From Nocardioides zeae (lineage in GTDB: Bacteria > Actinomycetota > Actinomycetes > Propionibacteriales > Nocardioidaceae), in assembly GCF_030818655.1 (NCBI RefSeq), contig NZ_JAUTAN010000001.1, positions 3,410,001 through 3,474,000 on the forward strand: DNA of 64,000 nucleotides. Reading direction: 5' to 3'. The position numbers and the translations under genes were made by a program. Numbering within the stretch: the first letter of the stretch is position 1; each line of letters starts with the position of its first letter. Shown here one piece after another: positions 44,070 to 52,724 of the stretch. The notes beneath the pieces were generated by a model that searched no databases, was not told the origin of the DNA, and saw nothing but the letters and a program-made list of their open reading frames with translations.

Positions 44070-45977
44070 ATGACGGGTGGCGCTCGCGGTCGCACAGCAC
44101 GCGTGCTGGCGGGGACGGTGGCGACGGTCGTCGCCGGATCGCTGCTGGCGGCGTGCTCCGACGACGGCGACCGGGAGGAGGCGGAGCGCGCGGTCGCGAG
44201 CCTGCGTGAGGGCCTCGTCGCGGGCGACCTCGCGGACGTCCCCCTGACCGGCGCCACCCCCGAGGAGGCCACGGCGGAGCTGGAGGCGGTCGTCGCCGGG
44301 CTCGGCGACGTCGAGCCGCAGGTCACGACCGGCGACGTCACGGTCGACGGCGACGCGGGCACCGCCACGCTCGACTGGGCCTGGCCGCTCGGCGACCAGA
44401 CCTGGACCCACACGACGACCGTCGCGCTGCGCAGCGCGGGCGACGACTGGCAGGTCGCCTGGTCGCCGACCGTCGTCGAGTCCTCCCTCGCCGAGGGCGA
44501 GACGCTGCGGGCGGACGCGGTGACCGCCGTCCGCGGCGACGTGCTGGCGGGCGACGGCACGCCGATCGTCACGCTCCGCGACGTCGTGCGCTTCGGCATC
44601 GACAAGTCCCGCATCGACGCGGCCACCGCCCAGGCGTCCGCGCGCACGCTGGCGGAGGCCCTCGGGATCGACGCCGACGCGTTCGTGCAGCGGGTCGCGG
44701 CGGCCGGGGACCGGGCGTACGTCGAGGCGATCGTGCTCCGCGCCGACGAGGCCGACCTCAACCTGCTGGGCGGCACGCCGGGGGTCGCCTCGATCCCCGA
44801 CCAGGTGCCGCTCGCCCCGACGCGGGGCTTCGCGGCGCCGATCCTCGGCTCGGTCGGGGAGGCCACCGCGGAGATCGTCGAGGAGTCCGACGGCGCGATC
44901 CGCGCCGGCGACGTCGTGGGCCTCGGCGGGCTGCAGCGGCGGTACGACGCGGACCTGCGCGGCACGGACGGCCTCCGGGTCGTCGTGGTGCCGGCCGAGG
45001 GCTCCGACGCCGAGCCCCGCGAGCTCCACGCGGCCGACGCCGTGGCGGGCACCCCGCTGGCGACCAGCCTCGACATCGACCTCCAGGGCCTCGCCGAGGG
45101 CCTGCTGGCGGACGTCGGACCGGCCAGCGCCCTCGTGGCGGTGCGTCCCTCCGACGGCGCTCTCCTCGCCGCGGCCAACGGCCCAGGCGCCGGGGGGCAG
45201 AACGCGGCGACCTTCGGGCAGTACGCGCCGGGCTCGACGTTCAAGGTCGTCACGTCGCTCGCCCTCCTGCGGGCCAGGATCGGCCCCGACGACACCGTCG
45301 CCTGCCCGGCGCAGATCACCGTCGACGGCCGGGTGTTCGAGAACTACGACGACTACCCGGCGGCCGGCATCGGCCAGATCACGCTCCGGCAGGCGGTCGC
45401 GAGCTCGTGCAACACGGCCTTCATCGGCAGCGCCGACGCGCTGCCCGACGGGGCCCTCGCCGAGGCCGCCGCCGCGCTCGGGCTCGGCGTCGACCAGGAC
45501 CTCGGTTTCCCGGCGTACTTCGGCCAGGTGCCCGCGCCCGAGGGCGCGACGGAGGCCGCCGCCGCGACCATCGGCCAGGGCCGCGTGCTCGCCTCCCCCC
45601 TGGCGATGGCGACGGTCGCCGCGTCCGTCGCCGACGGCCGCGCGGTGCTGCCGACGCTGCTCCCCGAGCACACCGCCGACGCCGTGCCGGCCGCTGCGCC
45701 GCTCACCGCCGACGAGGCCGCGGCGCTGCAGGACCTGATGCGGGCCGTGGTCACCGACGGCAGCGGGCGGCTGCTCGCCGACCTGCCCGGACCGCCGGTG
45801 GGCGCCAAGACCGGCACCGCCGAGTTCGGCACGGCGACCCCGCCCGCCACCCACGCCTGGATGATCGCCACGCAGGGCGACCTGGCCGTCGCCGTCTTCG
45901 TCGAGGAGGGCGCCTCGGGCTCGACCACGGCCGGTCCCCTCCTGCGCTCGTTCCTCGCCGGCGCGGCCCAGCCGTGA
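44070..45977 (+). CDS. Penicillin-binding transpeptidase lipoprotein
   Basis: 635 residues, ATG with GGGGGAG upstream. A lipoprotein signal (VAGSLLAACSDDGD, lipidated Cys about residue 29) is followed by an NTF2-like MecA_N domain, a dimerisation segment, and a transpeptidase domain. Active-site motifs are STFK (GSTFKVV, about residue 388), SCN (SSCNTAF, about 445) and KTGT (about 580). It resembles class B PBPs of the PbpA/MecA-like group that cross-link peptidoglycan. It lacks the usual N-terminal membrane helix and is anchored by lipid instead. Confidence 0.9.
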   Translation: MTGGARGRTARVLAGTVATVVAGSLLAACSDDGDREEAERAVASLREGLVAGDLADVPLTGATPEEATAELEAVVAGLGDVEPQVTTGDVTVDGDAGTATLDWAWPLGDQTWTHTTTVALRSAGDDWQVAWSPTVVESSLAEGETLRADAVTAVRGDVLAGDGTPIVTLRDVVRFGIDKSRIDAATAQASARTLAEALGIDADAFVQRVAAAGDRAYVEAIVLRADEADLNLLGGTPGVASIPDQVPLAPTRGFAAPILGSVGEATAEIVEESDGAIRAGDVVGLGGLQRRYDADLRGTDGLRVVVVPAEGSDAEPRELHAADAVAGTPLATSLDIDLQGLAEGLLADVGPASALVAVRPSDGALLAAANGPGAGGQNAATFGQYAPGSTFKVVTSLALLRARIGPDDTVACPAQITVDGRVFENYDDYPAAGIGQITLRQAVASSCNTAFIGSADALPDGALAEAAAALGLGVDQDLGFPAYFGQVPAPEGATEAAAATIGQGRVLASPLAMATVAASVADGRAVLPTLLPEHTADAVPAAAPLTADEAAALQDLMRAVVTDGSGRLLADLPGPPVGAKTGTAEFGTATPPATHAWMIATQGDLAVAVFVEEGASGSTTAGPLLRSFLAGAAQP

Positions 45978-46162
45978 TCGCCAGCCACGGCCCCGGCGCC
46001 ACGCGCACGTCACGCAGCCGTCACCTCGCGGGGGTGTCGCTCACGGCTCCCGGGGAGTAACTTCACTCATCCACGCATCAGCTCCGTCGCGGTCTCGGGC
46101 CCGCCGACGTCGTCTGACGCCGGTCGGCGCGGGGCCGTGGCCCTCTCTCGGGGAGTCCACAC

Positions 46163-49100
46163 GTGTCCGGGTCCGCGCGCCTCCGTCCCGTCGTCAGGGG
46201 CGGCCTCGCCCTCGTGCTCGTCCTCGTCGCCCTCGTCCTGACCGGCAGTCCGGCGCAGGCGACCAGCGGTCTCGAGGTCGGCATCCGGTTGACGTCCGGC
46301 AACACGTTGGCGTCGGGCACGCCGTTCGACTACGAGGTCGCGCTCGTGTGCACGCGCTCCCACGACGGCTGCGCGGACGTGGTGGCGCGGATCCCGCTGG
46401 GCGACGCCGCGGCGTACCAGCGGGGCGAGGAGCCCGGCACCGCCCCCGCCGGGCTGACGGTGACGCAGGCCGTCGAGGACGAGGCGCTGGTCGTCCGGCT
46501 CAGCGGCGGCCTGCCGGCCGGCGGCACCGCGCTCGCGCGGTTCTCGCTGACCCCGCCCAACGACACCACGCCCGACGGCACGAGCTGGGAGCTCGAGCCC
46601 ACGGCCACGAGCTCGAACGCGGGGACGAGCCGGCACGCGCCGCCGGGGTACGACGAGGGGGTCACCGCCCACGTCGACGCGACCACGACTGCCATCGCCC
46701 ACGTGGGCCTGCGGGACTCGTCGCTGCGTCGTCCCGGCGACGAGGTGACCTTCGACCTCCGCGTCTCCTGCGTGCAGCCCGACACGGGCAACTGGTTCCC
46801 CGGACGGCTCGAGATCAGGGCCGAGCTCGCCCGCGGGCTCACGCTCGTGCGTGCCACCCCGGCCGGCGCCCAGGTCGCGGGCCGCACGCTCACGTGGACG
46901 CCGGAGGGCGGCGCGCTCCCCGCCAGCTGCCGCGAGCGGGGCGCCGACGGCGCCGTGACCGGCACCGTCACGGCCCGGATCGACCAGGGCCAGACCGACC
47001 GCGCGCAGCTGCCGCTGTCGCTCCGCGTCACGCCCACGACGGCGGGCGGCGGTCACCGCTGGACGGGCGAGCCGGCGACCGACAGCGCCCAGGTCACCGT
47101 CATGGGCGCACCGGGTGCGAGCCCGGGCTCGCTGTTCGCCGGCGCCTTCGGCCAGGTCCGCACCAGCACCTCCGACGACGGCACGGCCGAGGACCGGTCG
47201 CAGGCGACCTACCCGGGCAACTGGCTGGGCGTGCTCCCGGCGCAGCCGGCGTTCTCGCTCGAGCAGTTCCAGCCCAACGGCGCGACGGGCCTCGCGCAGG
47301 CCGGCTTCAAGACCTCCTACAACAACATCGAGGACGGGTCGGGCTACGCCGTCGGGGTCGCCCAGCAGATGCCCTGCCTGGGCAGCGGCACGCGCCACGA
47401 GCCCTCCAGCGGCTCCTGCGCCCCCGCCTTCCACGCCACCACCGCGGCGCTGTGGGTCGACAACGACGCCGACGGGGCGACCGGTGAGGCCGTCCCCGGC
47501 AGCTACCGCGCGCGGGCGCTCCTCACCGACGGCCGCCGCGTCACCCTGCACCGCACCGGCGGCACGACGACGCTCGACGACCGCGGGCAGTGGGTGGGCT
47601 TCTCCGTGCCGGACTCCGCCGTCGGTCGGGTCCGCGCCATCGAGTTCCCCGCGAGCACGGGCATCGAGTCCTACACCATGAGCTGGGCCGTGTTCGGCTA
47701 CGTCGACCCCGAGGTCGACCCCGGCGAGGTCGTGGTGGCGCGGTCGGCTGCGTCCGCGACGTACGGCGACGACACCACCCAGCTGAGCAGCCGCGACGCC
47801 GTGCTCACCGTGGTCGCGCGGCCGCAGCTGGGCGTGGACGCGTCCTACGCCGCCGCCACCCTCCCCGAGGTCGGCGCCACCACGACGCTCGACGTCACGG
47901 GCAGCGCGCTCCTCCCGGCCGGCTCGAGCACCGACCTGGTGCTGGCGGAGCGGCTCCCCGAGGGCCTCGACTGGCACGGGAGCGTGCCGGCCACGCTGCC
48001 CGCGACGCTGGAGGTCACGAACCGGGCGGCTGGCCGCGGCCAGACGGTGACGGAGCGTGACGTCGAGCTGCCGCTGGTCGTCGCCCGCAACGCGGGCGGC
48101 AGCGGTCGCACGCTCGTGCGCGCCGTGCTCGACGCCGACGACCTCCCCGCCCAGGTGACGGACGAGGCCGGCGCCCGCGTGCGCCTGCAGCTGTCCCTCC
48201 CGGTGGTCGCGGAGCGACCCGGGCTCCTGGCGCACGAGGCGCGGCTCGTGGCGCCCGGCACGCCGATCTCCCAGGTGTGCGCGCAGCGGCCGGCCACGAC
48301 GTCGCGCTCGGTGCCGACCTCGGCGACCGGTCTGGCGCACACCGCGCCCGGCTGCCTCGCGACGAGCACCGTGCAGGTGGAGACCGGCGACGGCGCCGCC
48401 TCGTTCTCCGTCGACGTGCAGGTGCAGGGCGACGCCGACGAGGAGCCGAAGGCCGCCCCCTCGCTCGGGCTCGCCGATGACGGCGAGGCGACCTACACGC
48501 TGCGCTGGCGCAACACGGCGACGACGCCCCTGAAGGACGTGACGCTCGTCGACGTCCTCCCCACGCTCGACGACACGCTCCTCGCCGGGGCCGCGTCGGG
48601 CACGCCCCGCGGCAGCGGGTTCGAGGTCGAGCTGCTCGACGTCGAGGCGCCGACCGGGGTGCGCGTCGCCACGGCCGACGACAGCGACGTCTGCCACTCG
48701 CTCGGCACCGCGCCGCCGGCGGAGGGCTGCGCCGCGTGGCAGGACCGCGGTGACCTCGACGGGGCCCGCGCGCTGCGGCTGACGTCGGGCGCGACGTACG
48801 ACATCGGCGAGGGCTTCGACGTCACCCTCACCGTCGGCCTGCCCGACGACGCGGCCGTCGGCTCGGTCGCGTGGAACACCGCCGCCGCGACGGCGCGCAA
48901 CGCCTGGAGCGGCTCGACGCTGCCCCCGGTGGAGAGCGCCAAGGTGGGGCTGACGCCGTACGCCGCGACCCTGCCGCCGGTCGTGACGGTGGAGACGGAC
49001 CGGGCCTACGCGGGCCCCGGTGAGCCGGTGACCTACACGGTGCGGCTCGCGAACCCCGGCCCGCACCCGATCACCACGGCCGCCCCCGTCGGCACGCTGC

Positions 49101-50659
49101 CCGTCGGGCTCGACGTCGTCGGGGCCACCGCGGGCGCCGTCGTACGGCTGCTCCTCGACGTGGTCGACGGTCTGACCGGAGGGCTGCTCGGCCTGCCCTC
49201 GCTGCCGGAGCAGCCCGGCTTTGATCCCACGCAGCCGCGCAGCGCGGGCAGCGAGGTGACGTGGCCGCAGGTCGAGCTGGCGCCCTACGAGACGCGCGAC
49301 CTCCAGCTGACGGCCCAGCCCGACGCGTACTCCGCCGGCAGCCTCCTCAGCCGCTTCGTCGTCGAGGGCGCGATCCTGCCGAACCCCTGCCCCGAGGGCG
49401 CGGGCGTCTGCGCCGAGGTCAACGTGCCGTCGGGGCAGCTCACCGTCACGCACGAGGCGGAGGGCGACGGGGCGCCGCTGTACGCCGCCGGGCCGACCGC
49501 CGTCCGCGTCGACTGCGTGCGGGGCGGGGTGCCCGTGCACGGCTTCCCGCGCACGCTCCAGCTCACCGACGGCCAGGTCAGCGCGGCGCTGCCGGTGCCG
49601 TACGGCGCGGTCTGCTCCGGCGGCGTCACCCAGGACCAGGGCGCGACGGACGTGGCGGTGTCGCCCGCGACCGGCACCACGGTCACCCCGGAGGCGCCGC
49701 AGGGCGCGCTCGTCGTGACCACGCGCTTCGACCTGGCGCGGGTCGTCGTCGACCGGCGGGTGTCCGGCGTCGGGGCCGCGATGGCGCCGGCCCGGGCCCT
49801 CGTCTCCGTGACCTGCCGCTGGCGCGACCAGACCCTGCCGGGCTTCCCGATGCAGCTGCCGATGGCCCGGGGCGAGCGGGTCGGGCTCACCGCGCAGCTC
49901 CCCGTCGGCGCGCTCTGCACGTCGACGGAGGAGTCCGGCGCTCCCGCCGACGAGGTGCCGGGCGGCTCCGTGGTCGCGACCGCTGTCGCCGACGGAGAGA
50001 GCCTGCTGTCGACCCACGGCGTCTACTCGGCGGGCCGCGTGCGCGTCACCGCCGCCGACGACCTCGACGACGACGCGCGCGTCGCGGTCACCTGCCGCCG
50101 CGAGGGCGCGGTCGTGTGGTCCGGCGAGGTGCGGGTGGCCCCGGGCGCGACGGCCGTCGCCCGCAGCGGGGGCCGCGACGTGCTCCTGCCGGCCGGCACC
50201 GGCTGCGAGGCCGCGCCGACCGACCGGGCGCAGCGGGTGCGCGCGGGCGGTGCCCTCGCGGTCGCGGCCGACGGGGGCGCCCGGGTGCAGGACCTCGACC
50301 TCGTCGTCGGCGCCGCCCCCGCCGGCCAGGCGGCCGTGGGGGGCCTGCTCGACGCCGTCGGCCTCGGCGGGGCCCGCGGTCCCGGCGGCGTCGTCGGCCT
50401 CCCGGGGAACCTCGCCGACCCGTCGGTGACGGTCCCCGGCGCGGCGCCCGCCGGCCCGGTCCCGCCCGCCGGCGACCCGACGACGCGCACCACGACGGAC
50501 GACGACCCCGACGGCGAGCTCGGCCTGGCCGCCCCCGCGAGCAGCGAGGCGGACGACGCGGGGGACGGGGGCCGCGACGTACCGGTCCTCCCCCTCACCC
50601 TCGGCGGCCTCCTGCTCCTCGCCGCCGGCGCGCTCTGGACGCGGTTCCGGCTGCGCTGA
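46163..50659 (+). CDS. Large secreted surface protein with DUF11/DUF5979-like repeats
   Basis: 1498 residues from GTG 46163. Signal peptide about 1-33 (LALVLVLVALVLTGSPAQA). A long beta-sandwich stalk follows, including DUF11-like segments (LRWRNTATTPLKDVTLVDVLP; VTYTVRLANPGPHPITTAAPVGTLPVGLDVV). Three or so DUF5979-like modules lie at about 1095-1400, each with a (V/R)VxCxxxG...FP core and paired Cys. The C-terminus has one hydrophobic anchor (LPLTLGGLLLLAAGALW) and a short basic tail; LPLTL resembles, but is not, a canonical LPXTG. Likely a wall-spanning adhesin or pilin-like protein. It follows the PBP gene after 185 bases. Confidence 0.82.
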   Translation: MSGSARLRPVVRGGLALVLVLVALVLTGSPAQATSGLEVGIRLTSGNTLASGTPFDYEVALVCTRSHDGCADVVARIPLGDAAAYQRGEEPGTAPAGLTVTQAVEDEALVVRLSGGLPAGGTALARFSLTPPNDTTPDGTSWELEPTATSSNAGTSRHAPPGYDEGVTAHVDATTTAIAHVGLRDSSLRRPGDEVTFDLRVSCVQPDTGNWFPGRLEIRAELARGLTLVRATPAGAQVAGRTLTWTPEGGALPASCRERGADGAVTGTVTARIDQGQTDRAQLPLSLRVTPTTAGGGHRWTGEPATDSAQVTVMGAPGASPGSLFAGAFGQVRTSTSDDGTAEDRSQATYPGNWLGVLPAQPAFSLEQFQPNGATGLAQAGFKTSYNNIEDGSGYAVGVAQQMPCLGSGTRHEPSSGSCAPAFHATTAALWVDNDADGATGEAVPGSYRARALLTDGRRVTLHRTGGTTTLDDRGQWVGFSVPDSAVGRVRAIEFPASTGIESYTMSWAVFGYVDPEVDPGEVVVARSAASATYGDDTTQLSSRDAVLTVVARPQLGVDASYAAATLPEVGATTTLDVTGSALLPAGSSTDLVLAERLPEGLDWHGSVPATLPATLEVTNRAAGRGQTVTERDVELPLVVARNAGGSGRTLVRAVLDADDLPAQVTDEAGARVRLQLSLPVVAERPGLLAHEARLVAPGTPISQVCAQRPATTSRSVPTSATGLAHTAPGCLATSTVQVETGDGAASFSVDVQVQGDADEEPKAAPSLGLADDGEATYTLRWRNTATTPLKDVTLVDVLPTLDDTLLAGAASGTPRGSGFEVELLDVEAPTGVRVATADDSDVCHSLGTAPPAEGCAAWQDRGDLDGARALRLTSGATYDIGEGFDVTLTVGLPDDAAVGSVAWNTAAATARNAWSGSTLPPVESAKVGLTPYAATLPPVVTVETDRAYAGPGEPVTYTVRLANPGPHPITTAAPVGTLPVGLDVVGATAGAVVRLLLDVVDGLTGGLLGLPSLPEQPGFDPTQPRSAGSEVTWPQVELAPYETRDLQLTAQPDAYSAGSLLSRFVVEGAILPNPCPEGAGVCAEVNVPSGQLTVTHEAEGDGAPLYAAGPTAVRVDCVRGGVPVHGFPRTLQLTDGQVSAALPVPYGAVCSGGVTQDQGATDVAVSPATGTTVTPEAPQGALVVTTRFDLARVVVDRRVSGVGAAMAPARALVSVTCRWRDQTLPGFPMQLPMARGERVGLTAQLPVGALCTSTEESGAPADEVPGGSVVATAVADGESLLSTHGVYSAGRVRVTAADDLDDDARVAVTCRREGAVVWSGEVRVAPGATAVARSGGRDVLLPAGTGCEAAPTDRAQRVRAGGALAVAADGGARVQDLDLVVGAAPAGQAAVGGLLDAVGLGGARGPGGVVGLPGNLADPSVTVPGAAPAGPVPPAGDPTTRTTTDDDPDGELGLAAPASSEADDAGDGGRDVPVLPLTLGGLLLLAAGALWTRFRLR

Positions 50660-50669
50660 TCCCCGCCCG

Positions 50670-50716
50670 GGTCGTGGTGTGAGGCCGTCATTTTCCGGAG
50701 GCCTCACACCACGACC
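50670..50716. terminator. 47-bp hairpin family, copy 2
   Basis: Perfect 17-bp arms GGTCGTGGTGTGAGGCC (50670-50686) and complement (50700-50716), 13-base loop GTCATTTTCCGGA. It begins ten bases after the surface-protein stop and is the probable end of its transcript. Confidence 0.85.
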
Positions 50717-50784
50717 GGCGAGGGGGGCAGGGCGCCTGTGGAGGACGACGCGCACCCACGCGGCAGAGCGACGACGCTGGGGGC

Positions 50785-51741
50785 ATGACCTCGAAGTCCG
50801 AGCGCGGTGCGCGCCTGGCGGCCGTCGCGGCACTCGCTGCCGCGCAGGACGGTCTCGTCACCCGCGCCCAGCTGCGCGGTGAGGGGGTGGGTGACGCGGT
50901 GGTACGCCGCCGCGTCGGCTCCGGTCGCTGGTCCTTGGCAGGCCCGACGGTCGTCAGCATGACCACGGGCACCCTGACCGAGCGCCAACGGCGGCGCCTC
51001 GCGGTGCTGCACCCGCCCGGGGCGGCGGCACTCTCGGGCCGCACGGCGCTGGCCGTGCACGGGTTGCGCGGCTGGGAGGGCGACGAGGTCACCGCGATCG
51101 TCCGGGCGGGCCTCCACCTCGAGCCGCTCGAGCACCCGGGGGTCCGGCTCCATCGCACACGACGGCCCTTCGAGGGCTGGTGCACCGAGGTGGACGGGCT
51201 CCCGGTGCTACGGGTAGCACCTGCGGCCCTGCTCCTGGCCGCCCGACTGCCGTCCGAGCGCGCGGCCGGCGGCCTGCTCGCGGCGGTCGTCCAGCAGCGC
51301 CTGACCGACAGCGACGAGCTCCTCGACTGGCTCGAACGGCTGCGTCCGCTCGCGCGCTCGGCCCACCTCCGGCGGACGCTCGGCGACATCGCCGGCGGCG
51401 CCGAGTCGATGGCCGAGATCGATCTCGGACGCATGTGCCGGGAGCACGACCTCGCCGATCCCGTCCGCCAGCAGCAGCGGCGCGATCGGGAGGGTCGTCG
51501 GCGATGGACCGACGCGACGTGGGTGACCGCGTCCGGGATCACCGTCGCGCTCGAGGTCGACGGGGCGTTCCACCGCGACGCCCAGCAGTGGGTGGACGAC
51601 ATCGCCCGGCAGCGGGCGCTCACCTCGCCGACGTACCTCGTCGTCCGGTGCACCGCCCAGGAGCTGCGCGACCACCCCGAGCGGATCGCGGCCGATCTCC
51701 GCGCGCTGGGTGTGCCGCGGCGTACCGCTGCCGCCGCCTGA
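50785..51741 (+). CDS. AbiEi-antitoxin-like / DUF559-type hypothetical protein
   Basis: 318 residues. The N-terminal winged helix, LAAAQDGLVTRAQLRGEGVGDAVVRRRVGSGRWSLAGPTVVS, matches the AbiEi antitoxin DNA-binding domain. The C-terminal region (VTASGITVALEVDGAFHRDAQQWVDDIARQRALTSPTYLVVRCTAQELRDHPERIAADLR) has the E-V-D-G-x-x-H pattern of DUF559/Vsr-like nuclease folds. Common as single genes in actinobacteria, without an AbiEii toxin partner; none is seen here. Hairpins of the 47-bp family flank it on both sides. Function unknown. Confidence 0.75.
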   Translation: MTSKSERGARLAAVAALAAAQDGLVTRAQLRGEGVGDAVVRRRVGSGRWSLAGPTVVSMTTGTLTERQRRRLAVLHPPGAAALSGRTALAVHGLRGWEGDEVTAIVRAGLHLEPLEHPGVRLHRTRRPFEGWCTEVDGLPVLRVAPAALLLAARLPSERAAGGLLAAVVQQRLTDSDELLDWLERLRPLARSAHLRRTLGDIAGGAESMAEIDLGRMCREHDLADPVRQQQRRDREGRRRWTDATWVTASGITVALEVDGAFHRDAQQWVDDIARQRALTSPTYLVVRCTAQELRDHPERIAADLRALGVPRRTAAAA

Positions 51742-51751
51742 CACCCCCTCG

Positions 51752-51798
51752 GGTCGTGGTGCCAGGCCACCACTTTCCGCAGGTCTCACACCACGACC
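51752..51798. terminator. 47-bp hairpin family, copy 3
   Basis: Arms GGTCGTGGTGCCAGGCC (51752-51768) and GGTCTCACACCACGACC (51782-51798) pair with two mismatches and one wobble; loop ACCACTTTCCGCA (13 bases). It lies 10 bases after the AbiEi-like stop, in a convergent gap. Confidence 0.8.
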
Positions 51799-51814
51799 AC
51801 GGAACGTCCCTCCC

Positions 51815-51861
51815 GGTCGTGGTGTGAGACCACCACTTTCCGCAGGTCTCACACCACGACC
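51815..51861. terminator. 47-bp hairpin family, copy 4
   Basis: Perfect 17-bp arms GGTCGTGGTGTGAGACC (51815-51831) and complement (51845-51861) with the same loop ACCACTTTCCGCA as copy 3. It lies 16 bases after copy 3 and 31 bases before the end of the convergent membrane-protein gene, so the two hairpins may serve opposite strands. Confidence 0.85.
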
Positions 51862-51892
51862 GCGAGAGGGGGAGGGAGGGGAGAGGAGAAGC

Positions 51893-52306
51893 TCAGCCCC
51901 GCGTCCGCAGCAGCCACGCCACGCCGAGGAACGGCAGGAGCAGCGGCAGGTAGCCGTAGCCCTGCCCGAACACCGACCACACGGTGTCGTCGGGGAACCA
52001 GTCGGCGTGCACGACGCTGATCGTGCCGACGGCGACCACGCCGACCAGCTCGACGCACACCGCGACCCAGGCGACCTGCCGCCACCGGGCACCGGAGCGG
52101 GCGAGGCCGAGGGTCGCCGCGACGTACACGAGCGCCGCGAACGCCGACAGCAGGTAGGGCACCAGTGCCTCGTCGGCGTGCGTGGCGAGCTGCACCGAGG
52201 AGCGCCCGGTCGCCGAGAGCGCGAGGATCGCGTAGACGGCGACGAGCACGCGGCCCCACCCCGAGGAGGTACGCCGCGGCGCGGCTGACGTGGTCGGCTC
52301 AGGCAC
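51893..52306 (-). CDS. Hypothetical four-helix membrane protein
   Basis: 137 residues from GTG 52306 (VPEPTTSAAPRRTSSGWGR...). Four hydrophobic segments, for example VLVAVYAILALSATG, YLLSAFAALVYVAATLGLA, VAWVAVCVELVGVVAVGTISVV and YLPLLLPFLGVAWLL, with a conserved-looking HADWFPDDTVWSVFGQGYG loop. No named family recognised; similar small integral membrane proteins occur in actinobacteria. Its start overlaps the end of the upstream membrane gene by 8 bp, so the two are probably made together and may form a complex. Confidence 0.78.
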   Translation of the reverse strand: MPEPTTSAAPRRTSSGWGRVLVAVYAILALSATGRSSVQLATHADEALVPYLLSAFAALVYVAATLGLARSGARWRQVAWVAVCVELVGVVAVGTISVVHADWFPDDTVWSVFGQGYGYLPLLLPFLGVAWLLRTRG

Positions 52307-52676
52307 CGGCGGGGCTCCAGATCTGCTCGAGACGCACGACGAGGACGGGGATGACGAGCAGCACGACGAGCAGCACGCCCGTGCCGGCACGGCCGGGCTC
52401 GCCGCCGGCCCACCAGATGCCGACGGGGATGACGAGGAGCAGCGCGACGAGGTAGCCGATGAACGTGACCACGTTGACACCGTCGGGCGCTCCGCGGACC
52501 ACCTCGACGATCCCGACCACCAGCTGCGCGACCAGCAGCAGCTCGACGAGCCACAGCGGTGCGGCGAGCCGCGGGTCGGGGCGGAGGTCGCGGACGACGT
52601 ACCACGCACACCACGCCGCCGCCGCCAGCGAGACCGCGACGACGGCGATCTGGAGCGGGTCCCACATGGCGGCCAT
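52299..52676 (-). CDS. Hypothetical membrane protein
   Basis: 125 residues from ATG 52676 (a second ATG at 52667 is possible). Four hydrophobic segments: LQIAVVAVSLAAAAWCAWYVV, PLWLVELLLVAQLVVGIVEVV, VVTFIGYLVALLLVIPVGIWW and AGTGVLLVVLLVIPVLVVRLEQIW. No family recognised. Translationally linked to the downstream membrane gene. Divergent from ilvA with a 48-bp spacer that holds a hairpin and a -10 box for ilvA. Confidence 0.78.
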   Translation of the reverse strand: MAAMWDPLQIAVVAVSLAAAAWCAWYVVRDLRPDPRLAAPLWLVELLLVAQLVVGIVEVVRGAPDGVNVVTFIGYLVALLLVIPVGIWWAGGEPGRAGTGVLLVVLLVIPVLVVRLEQIWSPAGA

Positions 52677-52683
52677 CGTAGGA

Positions 52684-52718
52684 GCCCGTCGGGGGGACCG
52701 ACGGGCGCGCCCTACCCT
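52684..52718 (+). promoter_or_regulatory. Hairpin and -10 box before ilvA
   Basis: GCCCGTCGG (52684-52692) and CCGACGGGC (52698-52706) form a 9-bp stem with a 5-base loop. Seven bases later TACCCT (52713-52718) fits a TANNNT -10 hexamer. The ilvA GTG is six bases beyond it, so the mRNA would be leaderless and the dyad would lie in the -35 region, as an operator rather than an attenuator. Confidence 0.45.
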
Positions 52719-52724
52719 GAGTCG

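Noticed and set aside
50600..50659. Sortase (LPXTG) anchoring of the large surface protein
   Set aside because: The sequence LPLTLGG lacks the required Thr-Gly and no sortase gene is present; counted as a plain membrane anchor.
46067..50833. A 1588-codon open frame on the minus strand opposite the surface protein gene
   Set aside because: Arg/Gly/Ala-rich antisense shadow typical of very high G+C DNA; the plus-strand frame has a signal peptide, domains and third-position bias.
52684..52706. Transcription attenuator in an ilvA leader
   Set aside because: The -10 box TACCCT lies downstream of the hairpin, so the hairpin would not be transcribed; no leader peptide rich in Ile or Val codons was found.
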